A DNA stretch of 16,290 nt, from positions 1 through 16,290 of the forward strand of contig JBDHZK010000060.1 of assembly GCA_039811865.1 (NCBI GenBank), read 5' to 3'. This document shows positions 7,590 through 13,857 of this stretch, piece after piece (position 1 is the stretch's first letter; each line of letters begins with the position of its first letter). The stretch is from JBDHZK01 sp039811865 (GTDB lineage: Bacteria; Actinomycetota; Actinomycetes; Propionibacteriales; Propionibacteriaceae). Under the pieces are notes generated by a model that saw only the letters and a list, made by a program, of their open reading frames with translations, searched no databases and was not told the origin of the DNA. The position numbers and the translations under genes were made by a program.

Positions 7590-7976
7590 CTACCAACTCA
7601 TGGGGCGCTGCGCAGTGATCGAGCGAACGTGGGTGATTCCGGCATCGTTGAAGGTAAAGGTGTCGATGCCGCCAACGTGCAGGTCGCCCAGCGAAGCGTC
7701 CCAGACGCAGTAGCCCCAAGTCTGGGTGGTGTAAGCCTCGACTACGCGGTAGGCCAGCCCCGGGCGGGTGGAGCGGAAGCCGTCGATGAGGTCGGCGAGG
7801 TCCTGCGGCGTCTGCACGAGGTCACCTTGTGCTGCGATCTCCTTGCCACCGAAGCGAATCCGAGTCACGGGTGAGCAGATGCGCTCTGCGCCGGCAAGAT
7901 CGCCGTTCCAAAGGTCGGTCCAACCGGCAACCAGTTCTGCCCGGGGACCCTGCGGCTGTGTTGTTGAAGGGGTCAT
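7590..7976 (-). CDS. Small NTF2/SnoaL-like fold protein
   Basis: 128-residue cytoplasmic protein with the layout of the nuclear-transport-factor-2/SnoaL superfamily: an N-terminal helix (LVAGWTDLWNGDLAGAERICSP), a DLVQTPQDLADLIDGFRSTRPGLAYRV section and C-terminal strands (TTQTWGYCVWDASLGDLHVGGIDTFTFNDAGITHVRSI). That last pattern, ending in 'F..DAGITHVRS', is typical for small SnoaL-like domains. The members include cyclases, isomerases and ligand-binding proteins, so no reaction can be assigned. The ATG at 7974-7976 has no good ribosome site (only AGG one base away). It precedes the WYL regulator by 32 nt; pairing with a regulator suggests a small-molecule sensor or enzyme under its control. 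Confidence 0.75.
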   Translation of the reverse strand: MTPSTTQPQGPRAELVAGWTDLWNGDLAGAERICSPVTRIRFGGKEIAAQGDLVQTPQDLADLIDGFRSTRPGLAYRVVEAYTTQTWGYCVWDASLGDLHVGGIDTFTFNDAGITHVRSITAQRPMSW

Positions 7977-7999
7977 GCCTCAAGACTGGGAGCGACCCA

Positions 8000-8015
8000 C
8001 GACAACCCCCTGTCG
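8000..8015. promoter_or_regulatory. Inverted repeat in front of the NTF2-like/WYL pair
   Basis: CGACA-ACCCCC-TGTCG (8000-8015), extendable through a one-base bulge to CAC...GTG. It lies 24 bases before the NTF2-like ATG and 72 bases after the lacI2 stop. It could be an operator for the WYL protein or part of a terminator for lacI2; the sequence alone does not decide. Confidence 0.35.
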
Positions 8016-8065
8016 GTGTTCTGCACGCCTAGGTCAACGTGGCGCGCTCGGCCTCCCGGTCAGTA

Positions 8066-8100
8066 CGGCTAGATCTGGTCCTCCGGCTAGATCCGGTCCT
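8066..8100. repeat. 18-bp tandem duplication spanning the lacI2 stop codon
   Basis: CGGCTAGATCTGGTCCT (8066-8082) is repeated as CGGCTAGATCCGGTCCT (8084-8100) with period 18 and one mismatch. The right copy contains the last codons and TAG stop of lacI2; the left copy carries a second in-frame TAG just behind it. A small duplication of the gene end is the simplest explanation. Confidence 0.75.
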
Positions 8101-9121
8101 GCGGCGGACGGCAGGGTCCACCGCTGCGAAGGACCAGTTTGGGCGCCAAGAGCGTGTGCGTCGGTGCCTGTTGAGTGCCGGCGAGGATCGCGACCAGAGT
8201 GGCCAAGATCTCGACCGCCGCCTCCTCGAGCGGCTGGGCCACGCTCGACAGCCCGAGGGCGGCCGCGGCGGGTGTGTCGTCGAAGCCGATGACCGGAACG
8301 TCCTGGCCGGATGTACGCACCGAGGACGCCGCCCCCATGGCGAGCACGTCGCTGGCGCAGACCAATGCCGTCGCGCCCCTTTCGGCGAGGCGCTGGGCGC
8401 CGATGAACCCATCTTCCAGGCTGTCCTCCAGGCCGACGAACAGTCGTCCGGCCTCGGCCGCCACCGACTGCGGCAAGGTGCGCTCCCAGCCGGCCCGGCG
8501 GTCCTCGCCGCCGCCGGTCATGTCCCGCCAGCCGAGGAAGCCGATGCGCTCGTGGCCGGCGGCGATCAGATGGGCGGTCGCGGCGGCCGTGCCCGCCGAT
8601 CCGTCCACGTCCACCCAGGAATGTGTCGATTCGGGACGTCCCCAAGGCCGGCCGAAGGCGACGAAGTTGACGCGCTCGGCGGCCAGAACGTCAGGGCGGG
8701 CGTCCCCGTCGGTGGTGTCGGTCAGGATGGCGGCGTCGATGGCGCCCTTTTGGGCCAACTCCAGCAACTGGGCGAGTTCCTCATTGGTGTCGGCTGCCGT
8801 GAAGAGCGTCAGTCGGTAGCCGTGAGCGTGGGCGACCTTCGCCAGGAAGTGCAGGAAGCGGTCCATGACGGCACGGGTTACCCCCCCGTGGAGCGGTAGC
8901 AGACGCAACCCGAGCATCATCGATCGGTTCGTGCGCTGCGTCCGGCCCACCAGGGACGGCCGATACCCGGACTCCAGGATCGCCTTCAGGACCCGCTCCC
9001 GCGTGCTGGGTTTCACCAGGTGCGGCGCGTTGATGACGTTGGCCACCGTCTGCCGGGAGACGCCTACCTCGCGGGCGAGGCTGACCAGCGTCGGACGCTG
9101 GGGAGCAGTGGGGCTTGCCAT
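8087..9121 (-). CDS. LacI-family transcriptional regulator 2, paralogue of LacI 1
   Basis: 344-residue regulator that aligns almost without gaps to the LacI protein at 5512-6552; by eye about two thirds of positions agree, including PQRPTLV at the start and QPLEEAAV near the end. Helix-turn-helix at 11-32, core from about 68, IGFDDTP motif present. Differences in DNA contacts: Ala27 replaces Ser in the recognition helix, and in the hinge Y-R-P-S-L-V-G-R-T-Q, Gln62 (codon CAG) takes the place of the leucine normally inserted in the minor groove. The ATG (9119-9121) has only GAAAG as a weak ribosome site. It stands alone, 110 bp before the NTF2-like gene, with repeated motifs in its leader. It may control the same sugar genes, or others outside the window. 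Confidence 0.92.
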   Translation of the reverse strand: MASPTAPQRPTLVSLAREVGVSRQTVANVINAPHLVKPSTRERVLKAILESGYRPSLVGRTQRTNRSMMLGLRLLPLHGGVTRAVMDRFLHFLAKVAHAHGYRLTLFTAADTNEELAQLLELAQKGAIDAAILTDTTDGDARPDVLAAERVNFVAFGRPWGRPESTHSWVDVDGSAGTAAATAHLIAAGHERIGFLGWRDMTGGGEDRRAGWERTLPQSVAAEAGRLFVGLEDSLEDGFIGAQRLAERGATALVCASDVLAMGAASSVRTSGQDVPVIGFDDTPAAAALGLSSVAQPLEEAAVEILATLVAILAGTQQAPTHTLLAPKLVLRSGGPCRPPQDRI

Positions 9122-9131
9122 CGTGGGCTGC

Positions 9132-9231
9132 TTTCATGGAAGTGGTGCTGGCAGGTTTGCGTGAAAAGTGGTGTGGTTGACGATGCCGTCTTCCGCACGG
9201 GGGCGCCCAAAATCATCGCGAGAAAGTGGTG
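9132..9231. promoter_or_regulatory. Three related direct repeats in the lacI2 leader
   Basis: Three copies of a 16-17 bp motif lie in the same orientation: 9132-9147 (TTTCATGGAAGTGGTG), 9157-9173 (TTGCGTGAAAAGTGGTG) and 9216-9231 (TCGCGAGAAAGTGGTG). All end in AAGTGGTG or AAAGTGGTG. On the minus strand they read CACCACTT... toward the lacI2 start, the nearest ending 11 bases before its ATG. A weak promoter TTGCGA-17-GATGAT (9241-9213, minus strand) overlaps the outer copy. They look like sites for a regulator; which one is unknown. Confidence 0.5.
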
Positions 9232-9514
9232 AATTCGCAACAAAGGGCGGCCTTAGCGGAATCGGGAGCGAGGGATCGGCGTCGTCCCGTGCCGAGGGGG
9301 CGCCCTGCGCGCCAAGCTGCCAAAGGATGGCTCATGGCATCACCACCGGGAGGGTTCGTTCGGTTACCAGTACGTCAAGTATCGGACGTCTGGGCCGGGT
9401 TCGACCGGGATATGTGCCAAGACGTGCAAATCCTTTGGCTGTCTTCGGTGCGTCCCGATCTGGCGAGGCGTCCCGCCGGTCGTCCGCCAGGCTCCCGCGG
9501 GTTGGTGGACGCGC
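9232..9514. other. Gene-free stretch with a distant 10-bp inverted repeat
   Basis: Part of a 408-bp interval between lacI2 and the phospho-sugar mutase with no credible gene: the open frames are low-complexity arginine/proline-rich or antisense in style. It holds GCCAAAGGAT (9319-9328) and its exact inverse ATCCTTTGGC (9430-9439), 101 bases apart, and ACGTC-N8-GACGT (9372-9389). No transposase, tRNA or known RNA motif is visible. Confidence 0.4.
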
Positions 9515-9528
9515 GGTCGTCCCCGACC
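9515..9528 (-). terminator. Candidate terminator of the phospho-sugar mutase gene
   Basis: GGTCG-TCCC-CGACC forms a five-pair hairpin starting 1 nt after the stop codon of the mutase gene. Short and without U-tract, so moderate support only. Confidence 0.35.
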
Positions 9529-9529
9529 T

Positions 9530-11182
9530 TCACAGCCCGAGGGCGGACCTCAGGTCCGCGCGAACGGCCTCCAGACGTCCGATCGCCGCCGCCTTGGCCG
9601 CGGGGACGTCCTGGCTGTCGGCGGCCGACGCGCGCACCTGGAGATAGCACTTCAGCTTCGGCTCGGTGCCCGACGGCCGAACGACCGCGCGCACCAGCTC
9701 GCCCTCGAACAAGCAGCCGTCGGTGGGCGGGACGGCCCCGCCGGGCTCGCTGAGGTCGGTGTAGGCGACCGGCTCGCCGGCCAGAGTCGCCGGTGGGTTG
9801 GCGCGGAGCCGGGCCATGGCTTCGGCGATCAGGGCCAGGTCGTCCACCCGGAACGCCATGGCGCCGGTCTGGTAGAGCCCGTGTTTGCGGGCGATCGCGG
9901 CGAGCCGTTCCGGGAGGCTGGACCCGGTCGACTTCAGCTTGGCCGCCAGCGCGAGGACCGTGACCAGCGCCGAGATCCCGTCCTTGTCGGGGACGGCCGC
10001 TGGGTCGCAGCAGTAGCCGATGGCCTCTTCGTAACCGAAGGCCAGGTCCGGGACGCGCCCGATCCACTTGAAGCCGGTCAGCGTGACCGCGTGCGGCTGC
10101 CCGGCCGCGCGCGCCATCGTCGCGAGTTGGGTGCTGGACACGATCGAGCAGGCGTAGACCCCCTGGACGCCCCTGGCCAGGAGGTCGTCGGCGAGCAGGC
10201 AGCCGAGTTCGTCTCCGGTGAGCATCCGCCAGCCGCCGGCGTCCGGGACGGCGACGGCGCAGCGGTCGGCGTCCGGGTCGTTGGCGATCACCACGTCGAC
10301 GCCGCGCTCGACGGCCAGCGCCAGGGCGGCGTCCATGGCGCCGGGCTCCTCGGGGTTGGGGAAGGAGACGGTGGGAAAGTCCGGGTCGGGGTCGATCTGG
10401 GACGTCACCCCCGCCCCGCGGGGGAAGCCCGCGCGCTCGACGACGGCCGTGACCACTGGCGTCCCGACCCCGTGCAGCGCGGTGTAGACCCAGGTGATCT
10501 CCCTCGGCGCGCCCGCCGGCACCAGGCCGGCGACCCGATCGACGTAGGCCTCCTGTAGCTCTCGCTTGAGCACCGTGTAGTGGTCCGAGCGCGGGACGTC
10601 GGCCAGCGGGCGCGCGGCGACCGCACGAATCTGTGCGGCGATCTCGGCGTCGGCGGGCGGGACGATCTGGGAGCCGTCGCCGAGGTATACCTTGTAGCCG
10701 TTGTCCTGCGGCGGGTTGTGGGACGCGGTGACAACGACACCGGCGACGCAGCCGAAGTGGCGGATGCCGAAGGCGACCACCGGCGTCGGCGTGGGCCCCG
10801 GCGTGAGCAGCGCCTCGAACCCGGCGGCCGCCAGGATCTGGGCGGTGTCGCGTGCGAAGACGCCGGAGTTGTGGCGCGCATCGAATCCGACGATCACCTT
10901 GCCGCCGCTCAGTCCTTGGGCGAGCAGGTAGGCGGCGAGCCCGGCGGCCGCCTGGCTGACGACCACTCGGTTCATCCGGCCCGGCCCCGGTCCGAGCTTG
11001 CCGCGCAAGCCGGCCGTCCCGAACTCGAGCGGGCCGGCGAAGGCGTCGGCCAGTTCGGCCAGCGCGGCTTCGTCACCGGCGCCGGCGTCCGCGCGCAGCC
11101 GGGCCAACTCGGACCTGGTCGCCTCGTCCAGGTCCTCGGCGAGCCAGGCATCAATCGCGGTGGACAGCTCTGCGGGCAGCAT
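9530..11182 (-). CDS. Phospho-sugar mutase (phosphoglucomutase/phosphomannomutase, PmmB-type)
   Basis: Alpha-D-phosphohexomutase family enzyme of 550 residues that moves phosphate between C1 and C6 (or C5 of pentoses) via a phosphoserine. All four active-site motifs are present: TASHNP with the phosphoserine Ser154, the Mg-binding loop DPDADR at 302-307, the sugar-binding loop GYEEAIGY at 383-390, and the phosphate-binding RPSGTEPK at 502-509. The GYEEAIGY form, rather than GEMSGH, points to the PmmB/PGM2-like branch, which includes phosphopentomutase activity. ATG at 11180-11182 has a strong AAAGGAG site five bases upstream. Lying next to purine-nucleoside phosphorylase as in mycobacterial deoD-pmmB, it may process ribose 1-phosphate; it could also serve glucose 1-phosphate. 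Exact substrate not decidable by eye. Confidence 0.93.
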   Translation of the reverse strand: MLPAELSTAIDAWLAEDLDEATRSELARLRADAGAGDEAALAELADAFAGPLEFGTAGLRGKLGPGPGRMNRVVVSQAAAGLAAYLLAQGLSGGKVIVGFDARHNSGVFARDTAQILAAAGFEALLTPGPTPTPVVAFGIRHFGCVAGVVVTASHNPPQDNGYKVYLGDGSQIVPPADAEIAAQIRAVAARPLADVPRSDHYTVLKRELQEAYVDRVAGLVPAGAPREITWVYTALHGVGTPVVTAVVERAGFPRGAGVTSQIDPDPDFPTVSFPNPEEPGAMDAALALAVERGVDVVIANDPDADRCAVAVPDAGGWRMLTGDELGCLLADDLLARGVQGVYACSIVSSTQLATMARAAGQPHAVTLTGFKWIGRVPDLAFGYEEAIGYCCDPAAVPDKDGISALVTVLALAAKLKSTGSSLPERLAAIARKHGLYQTGAMAFRVDDLALIAEAMARLRANPPATLAGEPVAYTDLSEPGGAVPPTDGCLFEGELVRAVVRPSGTEPKLKCYLQVRASAADSQDVPAAKAAAIGRLEAVRADLRSALGL

Positions 11183-11201
11183 CGTCGCTCCTTTCGCCTG
11201 C

Positions 11202-11217
11202 CCTCAGCCTATTGAGG
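11202..11217 (-). promoter_or_regulatory. Candidate -10 box of the mutase gene inside an inverted repeat
   Basis: On the minus strand TAGGCT (11211-11206) matches the actinobacterial TANNNT -10 box and would start transcription about 17 bases before the mutase ATG. It is enclosed by CCTCA-N6-TGAGG (11202-11217), so a protein bound to the repeat would cover the promoter. No convincing -35 box is seen. Confidence 0.35.
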
Positions 11218-11285
11218 ACGTTCCGGCCGCGCACGCGTGGGCGCCCGGGTAAGGCCCTGCGGGGTCCAACGCGAGGTGCGGGGAC

Positions 11286-11314
11286 TCGACCCGAGCCGCG
11301 CGGCCTCCTAGTGT
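11286..11314 (+). promoter_or_regulatory. Candidate promoter for the small ORF at 11322
   Basis: TCGACC (11286-11291; four of six to TTGACA) and TAGTGT (11309-11314) are separated by exactly 17 bases. Seven bases after the -10 box comes a GTG codon, the geometry of leaderless actinobacterial genes. Confidence 0.4.
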
Positions 11315-11321
11315 GCCGAGC

Positions 11322-11408
11322 GTGACCGACCCGGATTGGCGGTTCCTGGACGGCGATCGTCCCGAGCGTCGGCCCATGAGCTTGTCGAAGGATCCGAACA
11401 CCACTTAG
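11322..11408 (+). CDS. Possible 28-residue leaderless small protein
   Basis: GTG at 11322 to TAG at 11406-11408 encodes 28 residues: MTDPDWRFLDGDRP, then ERRPMSLSKDPNTT. It is hydrophilic, with no membrane segment or signal. Support: a candidate promoter whose expected start coincides with the GTG, 22 of 28 codons ending in G or C, and an N-terminus that resembles real actinobacterial proteins. It fills the gap between mutase and nucleoside phosphorylase on the opposite strand, and its last codons overlap the phosphorylase stop, so the two genes are convergent. No family is recognised. Against it: short length, and the tail coincides with a sequence resembling a widespread intergenic repeat. 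It may be non-coding. Confidence 0.35.
   Translation: MTDPDWRFLDGDRPERRPMSLSKDPNTT
11377..11391. repeat. TGAGCTTGTCGAAGG motif, resembling a dispersed intergenic repeat
   Basis: TGAGCTTGTCGAAGG matches, from memory, a short motif found many times between genes in various high-GC genomes. Only one copy is seen in this window. It lies at the 3' end of the phosphorylase gene, where such repeats often sit. Confidence 0.35.
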
Positions 11409-12208
11409 ATCAGGCGGACGATCCCGGCGAGCAAGCGCGTGAGGCGGCCGCGGGCGGCGTCCCCGGCTTGGACGACCTCGGCGTGGCTGAGCGGCTCGGG
11501 GGAGATTCCGGCCGCGGCGTTCGTCACCAGGGAGATTCCGAGCACCTCCAGGCCGACCTCGCGCGCGGCGACGGCCTCGAGCGCGGTGGACATCCCCACC
11601 AGGTCGGCGCCGAGGACACCCGCCATGCGCACCTCGGCCGGTGTCTCGTACGCCGGGCCGTGGAACTGCGCGTAGACCCCTTCGGGCAGCGTCTCGTCCA
11701 CATGCTTGGCGATGTTGCGCAGCCGCACGCTGTAGACGTCGGTGAGGTCGATGAACAGCGGCCCGCGCAGGGGCGTGGTGCCGGTGAGGTTGATGTGGTC
11801 GCTGATCAGCACGGGCGTCCCGGGCGTCCAGTCGGAGTTCAATCCGCCGCAGCCGTTGGTCAAAACGACGACCGATGCGCCGGCGGCGGCGATCGTGCGG
11901 ATGCCGTGGACGACCCCGTCCACGCCGCGACCCTCGTAGAGGTGGGTGCGTCCGGTGAAGACGGCGGCGACCTTGCCCGGCGGAGTGCGGACCAGCCGCA
12001 CCGTCGCGCCGTGACCGGCTACCACCGGCGTGGCGAAGCCGGGGACCTCGCCCAGGGAGCACTCGCCGATCAGCGTCCCCAGGGACTCTGCGGCCGAAGA
12101 CCACCCGGATCCCAGGACGACTCCGAGGTCGACCCGCGTGACACCGAAGCGTTCGAGGAGGTAGCGCGCTGCGGTTACGGCTAGTTGTTTCGGCTCGGCC
12201 AGGCTCAC
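11405..12208 (-). CDS. punA: Purine-nucleoside phosphorylase (trimeric class)
   Basis: Splits purine (deoxy)nucleosides with phosphate to free base and (deoxy)ribose 1-phosphate in purine salvage. 267 residues, normal for the trimeric class. Visible motifs: LGSGW near 32-36 and GHGATV/GRTHLYEGR (65-94) for phosphate, TNGCGGLN (117-124), FHGPAYETPAE with Glu188, VGMSTALEA with Met206, and SLVTNAAAGI with Asn230, the base-binding pair Glu/Asn of this class. The open frame extends far upstream (to 12718) but overlaps another gene. The GTG at 12206-12208 fits the family N-terminus; it has no ribosome site but a TATAGT box six bases upstream, indicating a leaderless message. It lies upstream of the phospho-sugar mutase on the same strand, as in mycobacteria. 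Confidence 0.94.
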   Translation of the reverse strand: MSLAEPKQLAVTAARYLLERFGVTRVDLGVVLGSGWSSAAESLGTLIGECSLGEVPGFATPVVAGHGATVRLVRTPPGKVAAVFTGRTHLYEGRGVDGVVHGIRTIAAAGASVVVLTNGCGGLNSDWTPGTPVLISDHINLTGTTPLRGPLFIDLTDVYSVRLRNIAKHVDETLPEGVYAQFHGPAYETPAEVRMAGVLGADLVGMSTALEAVAAREVGLEVLGISLVTNAAAGISPEPLSHAEVVQAGDAARGRLTRLLAGIVRLI

Positions 12209-12214
12209 GCGGGC

Positions 12215-12220
12215 ACTATA
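12215..12220 (-). promoter_or_regulatory. -10 box for leaderless purine-nucleoside phosphorylase
   Basis: On the minus strand TATAGT is followed by six bases and then the GTG start codon, placing the first transcribed base on the start codon. The box lies in the 20-bp gap after the preceding gene. No clear -35 box is seen. Confidence 0.5.
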
Positions 12221-12228
12221 TGCACGCC

Positions 12229-12669
12229 TCAGGCGTCGTCGTCCGGGCGTTCGTCCAGGGGTACGACGCGGGAGATCACGCGCTCGCGTCGGATAGAGTC
12301 CGCCGCCAGATAGCAGAAGGCGACCCCTAGGCCGACCCAGATCAGTGCTTGGCCGAAGGACGACACCGCGCGTGGCCCTGCCGTGAAAGCGACCACGTAG
12401 GCAACCAAACCGGACCCGACAAGGGCCGCCGCCCCCAGGAGGATCCAGCGCGGCAGCCCCCGCCGGCGTAACAACCGTCGCTCGAACGCCATCTGGGCGA
12501 TTGCCACCGCCACCGCCGCGGACAGCGGCAAGGCGGACAGCTCCAGCAGCAGCGACTGCTGCGGCGTCCGTTCCGGCATGCCCGCGACGATCATCCACAC
12601 GCCCACGCCCACCAGCAGCGTCCCGATGGCGAGCGCGGCCCATGCGCTGGGTGCGAGCCGTCTGGTCAT
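12229..12669 (-). CDS. Small four-helix membrane protein of unknown function
   Basis: 146 residues with four hydrophobic segments near 9-30, 43-62, 75-95 and 104-123, an arginine-rich loop between the second and third (ERRLLRRRGLPR, about 63-74) and an acidic tail (ERPDDDA). By the positive-inside rule the loop is cytoplasmic. No family is recognised and no catalytic motif is seen. The ATG at 12667-12669 has no ribosome site; TACGCT six bases upstream could be a -10 box giving a leaderless message like that of the next gene. The frame is credible as coding: well-formed helices, GC-rich third positions and exact fit between the exporter operon terminator and the nucleoside phosphorylase gene. 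Function unknown. Confidence 0.75.
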   Translation of the reverse strand: MTRRLAPSAWAALAIGTLLVGVGVWMIVAGMPERTPQQSLLLELSALPLSAAVAVAIAQMAFERRLLRRRGLPRWILLGAAALVGSGLVAYVVAFTAGPRAVSSFGQALIWVGLGVAFCYLAADSIRRERVISRVVPLDERPDDDA

Positions 12670-12706
12670 GGTTGGAGCGTATCCGGGGCCGGTCCCGCAG
12701 TTGTGT

Positions 12707-12743
12707 GTGAGAGACCACGGTGTTAGTCGACCGTGAATCTCAC
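12707..12743 (-). terminator. Interrupted hairpin, probable terminator of the ABC exporter operon
   Basis: GTGAGA-gac-CACGGT, an 8-base loop, then ACCGTG-aa-TCTCAC: two six-pair stems separated by a small internal loop, 12 pairs in all. It starts 23 bases after the permease stop. There is no U-tract. Position between operons supports termination. Confidence 0.55.
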
Positions 12744-12765
12744 CCGCAAACCGAAGCGAAGTCGG

Positions 12766-13857
12766 TTATGGCGTCCGCATGATCGCGACCGGGTCGCGGT
12801 AGGCGGCGTACCCGCCGGGGGGAAGGGCGGCCAGCGCCGCGGTGAGCACGGCCAGGACGGCGACAGCGAGCGCGTAGTCGATCGGGGTCCAGACCCCGGC
12901 CGCGACGTTGGCGATCAGGCCCGCGCCGGTTCCGATCAGGGTCCCGGCAAGGGCGGGGATCAGCGTGCGGACGGTCACCAGGGTCGTCAGGTCGCCCCTG
13001 CCGACGCCGAGCGTGCGGCGCCGGCCCAGGTCACGCCGCCGAACCAAGACGTCCGACAGCACGACCGCGGCGACGAAGAACGCACCCACGCCGAGAATCA
13101 GCACGAGCAACGCTCGGCCGTAGCCGGCCAGTTGCTCGTCCAACTGCTGGGCGGTGTCGGCGAGCCCGGCCGGCGACTGCACGAGCACGCCGTCCGGGTC
13201 GCTCGGTCCGAGGATGGACAGCACCGCGCGTTGGGTGGCGAACACATGATCGATGGAGTCGATCACCACGCGGATCTCGCGCGCGGTAGGCCGGCCGTTG
13301 GCGTTGACGATGATGCCGCCGTCCAGATCGTCGCAGGGAGAGCCAACCTCGATCGCGCCGACAATGGGGTAGGAGGCGCGTTCGTCGGTGGTTGCGTAGC
13401 CCGCCGGCACTGCCAAACCGAGCGCGGTCTGTGCCCGCCGCGTGGTCAGGGCCTCGCCTGGCCGCGGCATCCGGCCGGCGATCAGCCGTCCCATTCGGCT
13501 CAGGTCGCCCTGGACGGGCCAGGCGGCCACTCGGGCACCGCCCGGCCCGACCCGGCCGATGTAGACATCCTGCGGGGTGCTCAGCCCGATCACCGTCTGA
13601 ACCGTGTCGAGACCTGACACCACGCTCAACGTCCGAGCGTTCACGAAGCCCTGCGCCTTTGCGTCGGTTACGGTCAGGACGCGGGCCCCGGCAGCGTCCA
13701 ACCGACGGCGGAACGCCTCCTCGTTGGCGGCGGCCTTACCGACGGTCGCCAGGGCGACGAAGCACATGGTCGCGACGACGAAGGCGACCAGTGCGGTGGG
13801 CACCCTCGCCGCCCAGGCCGCCGCCAGTGCCTCGCGCAGGAGCGCTCGCGCCCTCAC
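12766..13857 (-). CDS. ABC transporter permease, FtsX/MacB-like
   Basis: Membrane subunit of a type VII (MacB-like) ABC system, 363 residues. Topology fits the family: one helix at 19-41, a large extracytoplasmic domain (about 42-245), then three helices at 247-270, 293-320 and 326-348. The RRRDLGRRRTLGVGRGDL segment after the second helix matches the cytoplasmic coupling loop, and the end AAYRDPVAIMRTP matches the common 'A.R.DP..ALR' tail. The GTG start at 13855-13857 overlaps the ATPase stop (GTGA), so translation is coupled. MacB-type systems export peptides or act mechanically on envelope proteins rather than carrying substrate through the membrane. Cargo is unknown. The outer domain has one Cys at 175. 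Confidence 0.88.
   Translation of the reverse strand: MRARALLREALAAAWAARVPTALVAFVVATMCFVALATVGKAAANEEAFRRRLDAAGARVLTVTDAKAQGFVNARTLSVVSGLDTVQTVIGLSTPQDVYIGRVGPGGARVAAWPVQGDLSRMGRLIAGRMPRPGEALTTRRAQTALGLAVPAGYATTDERASYPIVGAIEVGSPCDDLDGGIIVNANGRPTAREIRVVIDSIDHVFATQRAVLSILGPSDPDGVLVQSPAGLADTAQQLDEQLAGYGRALLVLILGVGAFFVAAVVLSDVLVRRRDLGRRRTLGVGRGDLTTLVTVRTLIPALAGTLIGTGAGLIANVAAGVWTPIDYALAVAVLAVLTAALAALPPGGYAAYRDPVAIMRTP

Noticed and set aside
9394..9410. GGTTCGA motif resembling a tRNA T-loop
   Set aside because: No matching acceptor, D-arm or anticodon arm can be folded around it.
9226..9753. Plus-strand open frame of 175 codons in the lacI2-mutase gap
   Set aside because: Arg/Pro-rich, runs antisense into the mutase gene and shows no recognisable domain or ribosome site.
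12209..12718. N-terminal extension of the nucleoside phosphorylase
   Set aside because: The extension is low-complexity shadow of the membrane-protein gene; the family N-terminus begins at the GTG at 12208.
12733..13617. Plus-strand frame of 294 codons opposite the exporter permease
   Set aside because: Antisense to a credible FtsX-like permease; composition is Gly/Arg/Asp-rich without motifs.
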